A stretch of 64,000 nt of DNA, taken from positions 2,856,501 through 2,920,500 of the forward strand of contig NC_013204.1 in assembly GCF_000024265.1 (NCBI RefSeq). Reading direction: 5' to 3'. The stretch is from Eggerthella lenta DSM 2243 (lineage in GTDB: Bacteria > Actinomycetota > Coriobacteriia > Coriobacteriales > Eggerthellaceae). The position numbers and the translations under genes are program-made. Shown piece after piece: positions 1 to 8,027 of the stretch. Position 1 is the first letter of the stretch; each line of letters starts with the position of its first letter. Below the pieces are notes generated by a model. That model did no database searches, was not told where the DNA came from, and saw nothing but the letters and a program-made list of their open reading frames with translations.

Positions 1-853
1 CATCAAGGACGGGCGCGGCATCTCCTCGGTATAGCAGTACTTCGATGCTCGAGCCAAGCTGATTCACTTTCTCCGCAACACGCTCTACAGCATTTTCATC
101 GCCTTCCGCCTTGCAGAAAGAACTTACTACAACTCTATATCCATTTTTCGCGAACCAATGCGAAGCATTGGCTATCCAGGTCTCGTACGCGCTGGCGTAG
201 CTTGCTAGCGATTCGGTCTGCCCCTTTGTCTTCAGGTCGATTACAGATAGCAAAGCCTGCTTCTGCTTGGGCCCGTCAAGGAAAGGAGTCGCAAAAAGAA
301 TATCCGGAGCAAATCTTACGTTTTTCAAATCAGAGAAGAGGCCCGATGATTTTTGGTCTCGGAAGCAAACGTCATTGCATCTCGAAAAGATATCGTGAAA
401 ACCTTTAAGGAACCTATTCGATCGGTAAGGCCCGAAATTTGCGCCAAGTATGAAAGTATTCATGCTAGCCCCGTATAGCCTAGCCCTGTCCTTAACCGCG
501 CAAACGCTGGAGATCAAGCCTCTTATGGTCGATGCACTTGGTTGGATAAATATGGAGCCGCCGATTACGACGAGGCACTTTTGCTTTGAAAGAACAGTTT
601 CTCTTTCACGCAGCAATCGACGCGCACGAGCAAATCTGCCGATCGCTCCTAATCTCCTGCAATCGCTTGTCCCCAGCTCGATCACCTTTAAATTATCATA
701 TTGCATCTCGAGAATGCGCTCTTCTCGAGATGCAAGCATGATGAATTGAGTGTTCGGATAGCGCTTAAGTAACGCATGGAGGAGCAAATCGTCACCAAGA
801 TTTGTCGCAGAGTAAAAGTCGACAAGGATACTGTTATTCGAAGTGGTTTGCAT
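1..853 (-). CDS. Polysaccharide pyruvyl transferase family protein (3' end off window)
   Basis: The reverse strand reads open from 853 to the window edge with no stop, so about 284 residues of a longer protein are visible. The N-terminus has the family pattern: a beta strand ending in 'DFYSATNLGDDLLL' followed by a Rossmann-like unit, and then 'VVIGGSIFIQ' near residue 110, matching the GGS/GGG-xF motif of CsaB/polysaccharide pyruvyl transferases. I chose the ATG at 853 because an AAAGG ribosome site lies 8 bases upstream; an in-frame ATG at 883 is possible. The family adds pyruvate ketals or related groups to surface sugars. It lies 224 bases downstream of the GT2 gene in the same EPS locus. 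Donor and acceptor cannot be read from the sequence. Confidence 0.8.
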   Translation of the reverse strand, partial: MQTTSNNSILVDFYSATNLGDDLLLHALLKRYPNTQFIMLASREERILEMQYDNLKVIELGTSDCRRLGAIGRFARARRLLRERETVLSKQKCLVVIGGSIFIQPSASTIRGLISSVCAVKDRARLYGASMNTFILGANFGPYRSNRFLKGFHDIFSRCNDVCFRDQKSSGLFSDLKNVRFAPDILFATPFLDGPKQKQALLSVIDLKTKGQTESLASYASAYETWIANASHWFAKNGYRVVVSSFCKAEGDENAVERVAEKVNQLGSSIEVLLYRGDAAPVLD

Positions 854-1077
854 AACGCTGCCTTTCATAACGCCGCCAATCATCCGACAGTCTCTCTTTA
901 TGGCGGCCGCGAAGGTAGTTGGTTAACATCCGAAACGTGCGAGTATTCGATATTGACCTCGCCCTAAGTTTCGCCAGCGCTTGATTCTGTTCGATCGATT
1001 CTTCTTTAAAAAGCAGCGCTGAACATCGATGCCTCACTCCAAAAAGCTCGATGCGCGAAATATCACGTCCCCTGTCT

Positions 1078-2151
1078 CTACCCACTATTAACCTGCAATA
1101 TTTTCTTAAGAGCTCGCGATGCCGCCGATTCGAGGCAAAACAATCTGCAGTGTTCGCTCTTGAGCAGGGCTAGTTCCGCTCTCTTGTCGAGGCGAATCCC
1201 CTTCATCGCGCCATGAAGCGCATATCTTTTTTTGAAGAAATCTGACCGCGACAGGGTATTGAGTTTTTCGTAATCCCGCTTTTCTGCTAAATATTTAGCA
1301 TAATTAAGAATGCTGTTTAGGCTTTTTTTGGCAAGCCCCTGCAAGAGGCCTTCGCAGCCGTATTCGTTTTCCCATTTCTCTGCATATGTATCGGCGACAG
1401 TCATGGCATTTACGATATCTTTATAATATGAATTCTGATAGGCGGCATTCGTTGTGCTCTTCGGATTGGGTCTGTAGAAATAGAGGGGATCCTCAATTTC
1501 GCAGAACGTTTTTGCCGAATCGTATATTGCCAATGTCTGCAGAAAGTCTTCTGAAAGCATCATGCCCTTGTAGGAAGAGTAATCGGCATTCAGGCAAGCG
1601 CACTCGCGCTTCACCGCTTTACGCCACATCGAGTTGTAGTTCCATGTTGTACAGAGAGACCTCAGCATGGAAGCCTTCTTTGGTTCAGCGTAGTTCGGTT
1701 CGTCTCTGGCTTGGCAAAGCAGGAGATCTCTTTCATTTGTAGTGTATGCCCACAGCACGATATCCGCCCCTGTCTGTCGCATGGCGAAGGCTATCGCATC
1801 GAAGGCACCGGGCAAAAAGGCGTCGTCGGCATCCGCGGACATGATATAACGGCCTTTCGATACGGCAAATCCTTCTACACGGGCAATAAGCGGACCTTGA
1901 TTCTCTTTGTGCACAACCTTTACCATCGATGGATGCTTGGCGGCATAAGCGTCGCAAATCGCCCCACTCGAATCCGTCGACCCATCGTCGACAAGAACGA
2001 CCTCGATGTCCTCTCGTCCTTGGGCGAGAATCGAGTTGACGCATTGATCGATATGTAGTTGAGCATTGTAAACAGGAACGACTACGGAAAAGGTCGGATT
2101 CGTCTTCGATGATAAAGCTTCATTCAAGCAGGAAACGTCAGAACTGCGCAT
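1078..2151 (-). CDS. GT2 family glycosyltransferase
   Basis: A 357-residue GT-A fold transferase. The first 120 residues carry the family-2 signature: 'FSVVVPVYNAQLHI', the nucleotide-binding 'VVLVDDGSTDSS', and the DxD-type metal site 'SADADDAF'. The remaining 230 residues are an alpha-rich acceptor region. It should transfer one sugar from a nucleotide sugar to a lipid-linked EPS intermediate on the cytoplasmic face. Two ATGs stand in tandem at 2154 and 2151; the GGAGG at 2157-2161 is better spaced for the second. It starts 9-12 bases after the EpsG stop, so the two are probably translated from one message. The sugar is unknown. Confidence 0.9.
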   Translation of the reverse strand: MRSSDVSCLNEALSSKTNPTFSVVVPVYNAQLHIDQCVNSILAQGREDIEVVLVDDGSTDSSGAICDAYAAKHPSMVKVVHKENQGPLIARVEGFAVSKGRYIMSADADDAFLPGAFDAIAFAMRQTGADIVLWAYTTNERDLLLCQARDEPNYAEPKKASMLRSLCTTWNYNSMWRKAVKRECACLNADYSSYKGMMLSEDFLQTLAIYDSAKTFCEIEDPLYFYRPNPKSTTNAAYQNSYYKDIVNAMTVADTYAEKWENEYGCEGLLQGLAKKSLNSILNYAKYLAEKRDYEKLNTLSRSDFFKKRYALHGAMKGIRLDKRAELALLKSEHCRLFCLESAASRALKKILQVNSG

Positions 2152-2162
2152 CATTGCCTCCG

Positions 2163-3281
2163 TTAAAAACCAATTGCGGAGTTGACGAGGTAGGGGATAG
2201 TCTCCGCCGCGCCAGAAATCGCATACGTATACAACCAGTATGCTGCGCAGTAAACGATCAAAAATGCCGCCAAACCGAGCTTTCCTACTCCGCTCTTCGC
2301 GTTCGCTAAGACAATCGGAACGTAGAGTATGGCCACACTTGCGAAGTAATATCCTATCCTTCCGCTTTGCACGTTAGCGGATGCAAGCTGCGAGAGCACC
2401 ACATCAAAGCAAAGCATTCCAATGAAGAGCGAAACCAGCCTGCTCTCACCCCCGTTCTTCCAATAGTAGATAAGCAGGGCAAGCAAAGGAAGGCGCAACA
2501 CAATCTGCATAGGGAGCACATGGACGTCTCCCAAATATCCGGCATATCTTCCGAAGCCGATTGCTATAAGTAGATTGCTCGCTATAGGGATAGCGAAAAA
2601 CGTTAAGATGGCGACAAGTCCCACGATGACGGTTCTCTTGATCGGGTCATTGCCGTTGGAGAGATAGACGCTCAAGGCGAGAATGCCAAAGCCAAGCAGA
2701 GCCGATGCGTGAAACAGGGTTGCCATTGCTACAAAAACAGCGTACTTCAATCGCCTGCCCTCGAAAAGATAGTGCAGTGCAAACAAAAGGATGGCGATAG
2801 CTATCCATTGCCTCATCAGGTTGAGCGTAGAATTGAAGTACATGAAGTAATAGACCGCCATGCCTAACCAAAGAGGAATGTCATGACGTACTTTGAGCAA
2901 CCCAAGATAAATCGGAACGATCGTCGCTGCCTGTATGACGAATAGCAGGGCAGGCAGCGAGTGCGTAACACTCGAAACTATCCAGACGAGAAACGAAAAA
3001 CCTATCTCATAGTCGGAGGGATGAATATACCTCCAAACGCCCCACCATTGCGACGCTTGGTAATCCGCGAAAGACACGCTTCCGTTCGCCAAGTCAAAAA
3101 GGGGCTGAACGTAAACCTGCACGTCCGTGCCTATCATGGGAGATCTCATGCCAGCTAGACAACAAGGAATGAGCAAGGAGACGACGGACCAGGACACGAA
3201 GCCGACACCTTTCCTATTCCACTTTTGAATGACTGCAATGATGGATAGCGATGCGGCGAACGAGAAGAGATAGGGGGCCAT
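2163..3281 (-). CDS. EpsG family membrane protein (putative polysaccharide polymerase)
   Basis: A 372-residue, very hydrophobic protein with about ten membrane segments. EpsG-type features are visible: 'RSPMIGTDVQVYV' in the first periplasmic loop, a G-x-E element ('YEIGFSFLVW'), the 'NLMRQWIAIAI' motif in a central helix, and 'ATLFHASALLGF' after it. EpsG proteins take the place of a Wzy polymerase in Gram-positive EPS loci. It lies in a run of minus-strand EPS genes and is the only polymerase candidate in the window. No Wzx flippase is visible here; it may lie beyond the left edge. Confidence 0.8.
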   Translation of the reverse strand: MAPYLFSFAASLSIIAVIQKWNRKGVGFVSWSVVSLLIPCCLAGMRSPMIGTDVQVYVQPLFDLANGSVSFADYQASQWWGVWRYIHPSDYEIGFSFLVWIVSSVTHSLPALLFVIQAATIVPIYLGLLKVRHDIPLWLGMAVYYFMYFNSTLNLMRQWIAIAILLFALHYLFEGRRLKYAVFVAMATLFHASALLGFGILALSVYLSNGNDPIKRTVIVGLVAILTFFAIPIASNLLIAIGFGRYAGYLGDVHVLPMQIVLRLPLLALLIYYWKNGGESRLVSLFIGMLCFDVVLSQLASANVQSGRIGYYFASVAILYVPIVLANAKSGVGKLGLAAFLIVYCAAYWLYTYAISGAAETIPYLVNSAIGF

Positions 3282-3480
3282 ATCAGCGTTCTCTCTGCTT
3301 GTCGCGAACGTTCGTGATTTTTGTTTGCGTCATCAATTGATAGCTCCTCTTCATTGGCGCCGTTTTTCGGGAAGCACGCTATCGCGATTTCGGTTGTCTT
3401 TTCAGACGGTAAGCTTGCAATAGAGCCTGGTGCAAGAACAAGCGCTCGGATTGCTTTGGGGCTACCGAACGAGCATTCTT

Positions 3481-4002
3481 CTATTGCTCAATGCGCGTTC
3501 CAAGCACTTTCGCAGGCACGCCTCCCGCTATCGAATAAGGAGGTAGATTTTTGGTGACGACAGTTCCTGCTGCCAAAATGCAACCATCGCCCACATTTAC
3601 GCCCGGCATAATCATTACTCGCCGGCCAATCCAGACATCATTGCCAATCGTGATCGGCTTAGGCAATGTTCTTCCTTGTTGATTCATCGGAATATCGATA
3701 CGACCTGTTTCGTGATTGCTCGTGTAGAAAACGCATTCAGGAGCCATCATGACATCGTTACCAATGTATATCTCTCCATGCAGCTCGCAATCGACGCCGA
3801 TACCTGAGCGATCGCCGATAACGATAAGCGATCCGAACGTAGCGCCTCGCTCAATGTTCACGTCCTCGCCAACCGAAGCGCATATTCTGCGGGCAAAGAA
3901 GCCTCGCATCCTTCGAGAAAACTTCGAATACGTACTTTGCGGCAGCAGCTTCGCCGATGCTGCATACGCAATTCTCCACATGATCCGACTTCGACCACCC
4001 AT
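3481..4002 (-). CDS. Hexapeptide-repeat acyltransferase (LbH family)
   Basis: About 173 residues. The second half is a left-handed beta-helix with the hexapeptide pattern ('IGNDVWIGRRVMIMPGVNVGD', then 'GCILAAGTVVTKN') and the closing 'GGVPAKVLG' typical of xenobiotic/maltose-type acetyltransferases. A catalytic-type His lies in 'YTSNHETGRI'. It probably O- or N-acetylates an EPS sugar using acetyl-CoA. A longer reading frame begins at 4107, but the ATG at 4002 has a strong GGGAGGTGA ribosome site 5 bases upstream and gives a family-sized protein. About 200 bases without a gene separate it from epsG; the region upstream holds a LicD remnant. Confidence 0.85.
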   Translation of the reverse strand: MGGRSRIMWRIAYAASAKLLPQSTYSKFSRRMRGFFARRICASVGEDVNIERGATFGSLIVIGDRSGIGVDCELHGEIYIGNDVMMAPECVFYTSNHETGRIDIPMNQQGRTLPKPITIGNDVWIGRRVMIMPGVNVGDGCILAAGTVVTKNLPPYSIAGGVPAKVLGTRIEQ

Positions 4003-4073
4003 GCGATCACCTCCCGAACGAAGATTTGGCTGCTTGTGCATCAAGCAAAACGCTCGCGATGTCTTGCTCTGCG

Positions 4074-4190
4074 GATGAAGTTCTGCGTCTTGGTCGGAGT
4101 CGCACAATCAGAACCGTACGCCTCTTCACGGTACCGCCCCATCTTCTTTGGCACCGGGTATCGTCTGCTCTCTAATGCTGTTCCCTTCAC
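4074..4190 (-). pseudogene. LicD C-terminal fragment (gene remnant)
   Basis: Reverse-strand translation here reads 'ALESRRYPVPKKMGRY' followed by 'REEAYGSDCATPTKTQNF'. This aligns without gaps to the C-terminus of the intact LicD protein directly upstream ('AFESRSFPVPGNSDSY', 'LKAMYGNDYMTPTRQADS'), with about 14 identities in 33 positions, including the PVP, Y-x4-YG-x-D and TPT elements that mark LicD proteins. No N-terminal or catalytic LicD sequence precedes it, and the frame has no convincing ribosome site. I read it as the tail of a second licD gene left by recombination. It could instead be a short expressed peptide, but nothing supports that. Confidence 0.65.
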
Positions 4191-4269
4191 CAGAAGCAAC
4201 CATGATGAGGGGCTTGCGTGATCCGCATCATGCACATGCACCAATCCCAAACCGTCCGTTTCGAATCTC

Positions 4270-5091
4270 TTATGAATCGCCCCCGGACTCTCTTAGCCAC
4301 GCAACTCCATGAAAAGAATCAGCCTGTCTGGTCGGCGTCATGTAGTCATTGCCGTACATTGCCTTAAGATAGGAGTCGGAATTCCCGGGAACGGGGAAAG
4401 ACCGTGATTCGAAGGCTTCCAACCTGCATGGAAACACCCAGTTTCTCGGTATGATGTAATCCGCATCGTACGGACAAGCTAAAAAATCGCCGTCGCTTCG
4501 AGATCCTAATTGGACCAGTTTCTCAACGAGCTCATGGCATCTTTGCGGACCGACGCCATGGAACATGATTCGGGTGACGAGGCCTGCGAACTTCGACACC
4601 TTGCCCAACGGGGCAGATCCATCCCTTACGTAGGCGCTGCAATACGCCTTGTTCGCGAAGTTCGCCAGCTTGAGCCTCGCTCTCGTAGGCCAACCGCTTC
4701 GCGCGAAAGCGTCAACAGGGAAGAAATCGATGAAAACTCCCATGTCTCTTACCGGCAGGTTCTTTGGTTCGACGAGGGAAGTGCGGCAATCGACCATCTT
4801 GGCGTACGGATGCCGGTAATCAGGAGGATTGAAGGGGCGTAGAACGCGATATCTGTCGTTTGTGTTTTGCTCAATGGCGCTGAAGAGTCTCTCGCAATCC
4901 TCCCTTTTTATGGCGACGTCGATGTCGTCGTCCCAGGGAATGAAGCCGCCATGCCGAACCGCTCCAAGCGCGCTTCCGTAGAACAGGCAGTACTCGATAC
5001 CCTCCTCCACGCAAACGCTATCAAGAAACTCAAGCATGGAGAACTCGATGGCTTGGATCTCTTGAAGGGACAGCTTTGCTGTCTCATCCAT
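4270..5091 (-). CDS. LicD family phosphotransferase
   Basis: A 273-residue LicD/fukutin-like nucleotidyltransferase-fold protein. Near residue 45 it has 'YGSALGAVRHGGFIPWDDDIDVAI', read here as two parts: the GSALGAVRH substrate loop and the WDDDIDV metal-binding acidic cluster. It ends with the 'PVP...YLKAMYGNDYMTP' tail. LicD proteins move phosphocholine or similar phospho-groups onto surface glycans. The ATG at 5091 follows an AGAGGTG site and overlaps the end of the GT4 gene by 8 bases, so I prefer it to the in-frame ATG at 5115. Translational coupling to the GT4 gene is likely. The transferred group cannot be deduced. Confidence 0.87.
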   Translation of the reverse strand: MDETAKLSLQEIQAIEFSMLEFLDSVCVEEGIEYCLFYGSALGAVRHGGFIPWDDDIDVAIKREDCERLFSAIEQNTNDRYRVLRPFNPPDYRHPYAKMVDCRTSLVEPKNLPVRDMGVFIDFFPVDAFARSGWPTRARLKLANFANKAYCSAYVRDGSAPLGKVSKFAGLVTRIMFHGVGPQRCHELVEKLVQLGSRSDGDFLACPYDADYIIPRNWVFPCRLEAFESRSFPVPGNSDSYLKAMYGNDYMTPTRQADSFHGVAWLRESGGDS

Positions 5092-6166
5092 GAAGCACCT
5101 CTTTGTACAAACCAAGCAACGCGTCGACTGAGTTTTCGACCGAGTAGCCCTTTTTTACGGTTTCGAATCCCTGTATTGCGAGCCTCTTGCGCAACACAGG
5201 GTCCTGCACGAGCAAAGCCAGGCATGTGCGGAGCGATTCGGGATCCCCCGGTTCGCAAAGCATCCCGTTTCGTCCGTGGTGTATGACTTCTGGGACGGAT
5301 CCGCAATCGGAAGCGACCGAAGCGACGCCGGCTCCCATGGCTTCGAGAAGGGATATGGGAAGAACCTCTCGCTTTGAAGGAAGGGCAAACACGTCGGCCT
5401 CGACCAGCAGATCCCTCTTCTTTTCCGAATCCACCCATCCCACGAAGCTGCAATTTACGCCTTCCCGTCGAGCCAGAAGCTGGTATCTCTGAGTCTCCTC
5501 GTCGCTTCCCGATCCGGCCAGCACGAGTTCGATTACGGCGCCGTTTCGAACGAGGGCTCCCGTGGCTTCTATCAGCGTACCGACGCCCTTTTCCTCCTCC
5601 AGCCTGCCTAAGAACAAGATGTTGCAGCAGGATCTTTCATCGTGATCGGGCTTTGCGCTCGGATCGCCCAATGGAACGCCGTTCGGGATCACGTGGACGA
5701 TCGAGCGTTTGATGTCCAGCTCGTCGCAGATCAGGTCCTTCCACTTCGAGGAAAGGACGATCAGAGCATCCGCGAGCGACAGGAACTTCTTAATCTCGTT
5801 TTTCGATCCCGAATCGCCTTCAAGGATTGCCCGCTCCATTGCGCTCGAATGGGAATGAAGAATCACTTTCTTACCCATGTTCTTAGCACGTCGGACGAAT
5901 AGAGCTTTGCGGGTCATGCTTACGCCGTACGAAAAATGAATATGAACCAGATCGCAGTCCTTCGCCTCTCTGGAGAACACAAACAGGGTGCTCAGTCCGC
6001 AGGCCAACTTGCGTGCTTTGCATCCCTCCTCGGTCGTCGCGAGATAGCGAACATTGCACCTTCTGTCCAGGCCTCCGTTTAAAAGCGTGGAAGCGCACGA
6101 TGCCATACCCCCATGCGATTCTAGACTGGGGCCGAGCATAACGACGGAGGGCCTGCCGACACTCAA
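5084..6166 (-). CDS. GT4 family glycosyltransferase
   Basis: A 360-residue GT-B fold enzyme. The N-terminal acceptor domain starts at 'SVVMLGPSLESHGGMAS'. The C-terminal donor domain has 'NILFLGRLEEEKGVGTLIEA' and the EX7E element in 'EVLPISLLEAMGAG', followed by 'SVPEVIHHGRNG', as in GT4 retaining transferases. It probably adds a sugar to the undecaprenyl-linked EPS unit in the cytoplasm. The start is TTG at 6166, lying within the last codons of wecB (4-base overlap) behind a GAAGGG site, so expression should be coupled to the epimerase gene. Donor sugar unknown. Confidence 0.9.
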   Translation of the reverse strand: MSVGRPSVVMLGPSLESHGGMASCASTLLNGGLDRRCNVRYLATTEEGCKARKLACGLSTLFVFSREAKDCDLVHIHFSYGVSMTRKALFVRRAKNMGKKVILHSHSSAMERAILEGDSGSKNEIKKFLSLADALIVLSSKWKDLICDELDIKRSIVHVIPNGVPLGDPSAKPDHDERSCCNILFLGRLEEEKGVGTLIEATGALVRNGAVIELVLAGSGSDEETQRYQLLARREGVNCSFVGWVDSEKKRDLLVEADVFALPSKREVLPISLLEAMGAGVASVASDCGSVPEVIHHGRNGMLCEPGDPESLRTCLALLVQDPVLRKRLAIQGFETVKKGYSVENSVDALLGLYKEVLHG

Positions 6167-7269
6167 TTGGCACCCTTCTCGCCCAAAACATCGGCTATGC
6201 GCTCGCTGGCATGCCCATCCCCGTAAGGGTTCGAGGCCCGCGACATCGTTTCGTAGGCCTCGTCTGACTCAAGTAGCTCGGTAAACGCCCGATATATCCG
6301 CTCCTCATCGGTTCCGACGAGTCGAAGCGTCCCGCATGCGACCCCCTCGGGCCGTTCGGTCGTGTCACGCATGACGAGCACGGGCTTGCCAAGGCTTGGC
6401 GCCTCTTCCTGGATCCCGCCCGAATCGGTGAGAACAAGGTGGCTTGCCGCCATGAAATTGTGAAAATCGATGACTTCCAAGGGCTCGACGATGCGCAGAC
6501 GATCGAAGCCGTCTAGCTCGGCATGCGCGGCTCTTCGCACCTCGGGGTTCATATGGATAGGATAGACTGCCTTCACGTCAGGATGCTCTTCCATGACGCG
6601 CCTAACGGCTCGGAACATTCGAACCATGGGCTCACCCAGGCTCTCGCGTCTATGCGCAGTGAGGAGGACGAGACGGGATCCTTGCGCCCAGTCGAGGTGC
6701 TCATTATGATAGCCCTCGCGCACTGTTGTTCGGAGTGCATCGATGCCGGTGTTGCCCGTCACGAAAATCCTTCCTACGGGTTTACCTTCGTCGAGCAAGT
6801 TGCGCTTCGATCTCTCAGTTGGGGCGAAGTAGTATTCGGCAAGGACGTCAACCGCCTGGCGGTTGAACTCCTCGGGCCAGGGAGAGTATAGGTTCCGCGT
6901 TCGGAGTCCTGCCTCGACGTGACCGACGGGGATGCGGAGGTAGAAGCACGCGAGCGCCGCAGCAAACGAGGTGGTTGTGTCGCCATGGACGAGCGCCACG
7001 TCTGGAAGCTCCCGCTCGAGAACCGACTTGATGCCGAGCATCACGCCGCACGTTACGCCAAAGAGCGTCTGGCCCGGCTTCATCACCGCGAGATCGTAGT
7101 CGGGAACAATTCCGAATGTGCGCAGCACCTGATCGAGCATTTCACGATGCTGTCCCGTGACGCACACGGAAACATCGAAGTCGGACGGTCTCGACTTTAG
7201 TTCCTTAACTAGGGGGCACATCTTGATGGCTTCTGGGCGCGTCCCGAAGATGAGCAGAACCTTCTTCAT
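6163..7269 (-). CDS. wecB: UDP-N-acetylglucosamine 2-epimerase (non-hydrolysing)
   Basis: A 368-residue GT-B fold enzyme interconverting UDP-GlcNAc and UDP-ManNAc. It begins 'VLLIFGTRPEAIKMCPLV', has 'ALVHGDTTTSFAAALA' and 'VGHVEAGLRT' in the first domain, and 'LTAHRRES', 'YPIHMNPEVR' and 'DSGGIQEEAPSLGKPVLVMR' in the second, all characteristic of the WecB/MnaA family. It overlaps the wecG-like gene upstream by 4 bases and the GT4 gene downstream by 4 bases. Its product, UDP-ManNAc, is the donor used by WecG/TagA-type transferases such as the one encoded just upstream, which fits a ManNAc-containing EPS. Confidence 0.95.
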   Translation of the reverse strand: MKKVLLIFGTRPEAIKMCPLVKELKSRPSDFDVSVCVTGQHREMLDQVLRTFGIVPDYDLAVMKPGQTLFGVTCGVMLGIKSVLERELPDVALVHGDTTTSFAAALACFYLRIPVGHVEAGLRTRNLYSPWPEEFNRQAVDVLAEYYFAPTERSKRNLLDEGKPVGRIFVTGNTGIDALRTTVREGYHNEHLDWAQGSRLVLLTAHRRESLGEPMVRMFRAVRRVMEEHPDVKAVYPIHMNPEVRRAAHAELDGFDRLRIVEPLEVIDFHNFMAASHLVLTDSGGIQEEAPSLGKPVLVMRDTTERPEGVACGTLRLVGTDEERIYRAFTELLESDEAYETMSRASNPYGDGHASERIADVLGEKGAN

Positions 7270-8024
7270 TTTCCGCTCCTCTCCTTCGATCGAATCTCCC
7301 TGCTCACAAGCCTCATGAATCGAGCGTTTCCCATGACGTACCTTCTCATCAGCCTCTTTGGCTCCTTCATCATCCTAAATAACCATTCGAGGCCCATCCT
7401 CTGCATCCAAAGAGGAGCTCTGGGGATTGATCCTGAAATCACGTCGAACGATCCGCCGACGCCGACGTAGACCCCCTTTAGACCCATAAGACGGAAATGC
7501 TCGATAACATGCTCTTTCTTCGGCGAGGTGATGCCTACAAATACGATGTTCGGCCTGCTGGATGCCACCTCTTCTCCGACTGCACTAAAATCTTCATCGT
7601 CGAAATAGCCGTCCATGATCCCACAGATGTCAAGTCCTGGATAGCTTTCCTCTAACTTCCGGCGGGCGGTCTCCACCGTGTCCCGCGTAGCTCCGAGGAG
7701 AAAGATCCGGTATCCTTCGCTCTGGGACAAGCGACACAGCTCGTGCATAAGGTCGATTCCCGCAACCCTCTCCGGGATGTCGATGCCCAGCCTTCTCGCA
7801 GCCATGACCATTGAAGCCCCGTCGGCATTTACGATTTCGCACTGCCTAATCATGCGATCCATTGTTTGATCGCTTCGCATCTGCAACAGCTTGTCAGCAT
7901 TCACTCCTGCCAGATGCGCGAACACTCCCGTCTCCACGAAATCCTTTGTTCTGGATACGGTTTGCTCCATGGTATAAGGGTCTATGGGCGCGCCCATGAT
8001 CTCGATGCGTGCAGGGTAGCCCAT
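7266..8024 (-). CDS. WecG/TagA/CpsF family glycosyltransferase (GT26)
   Basis: A 252-residue GT26 enzyme. Visible family elements are 'LAGVNADKLLQM', 'VNADGASMVMAARRLG', 'RVAGIDLMHEL', 'RIFLLGATRDTVETA', and the C-terminal 'VFVGITSPKKEHVI' and 'GVGGSFDVISG'. GT26 proteins transfer ManNAc or ManNAcA from UDP to the lipid-linked first sugar, as in teichoic acid linkage units and enterobacterial common antigen. The adjacent wecB supplies the donor. It starts three bases after the priming transferase stop. The conserved acidic residue of the active site probably lies in the NADG region; this is inferred from the family. Confidence 0.9.
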   Translation of the reverse strand: MGYPARIEIMGAPIDPYTMEQTVSRTKDFVETGVFAHLAGVNADKLLQMRSDQTMDRMIRQCEIVNADGASMVMAARRLGIDIPERVAGIDLMHELCRLSQSEGYRIFLLGATRDTVETARRKLEESYPGLDICGIMDGYFDDEDFSAVGEEVASSRPNIVFVGITSPKKEHVIEHFRLMGLKGVYVGVGGSFDVISGSIPRAPLWMQRMGLEWLFRMMKEPKRLMRRYVMGNARFMRLVSREIRSKERSGK

Positions 8025-8027
8025 TGT

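Noticed and set aside
834-1085. An 83-residue reverse-strand frame ahead of the pyruvyl transferase gene
   Set aside because: It has no family features and an Arg-rich composition from a shifted frame, and it overlaps the better-supported start at 853.
3321-3557. A short forward frame between epsG and the acetyltransferase
   Set aside because: It overlaps the acetyltransferase on the other strand, with no ribosome site or similarity.
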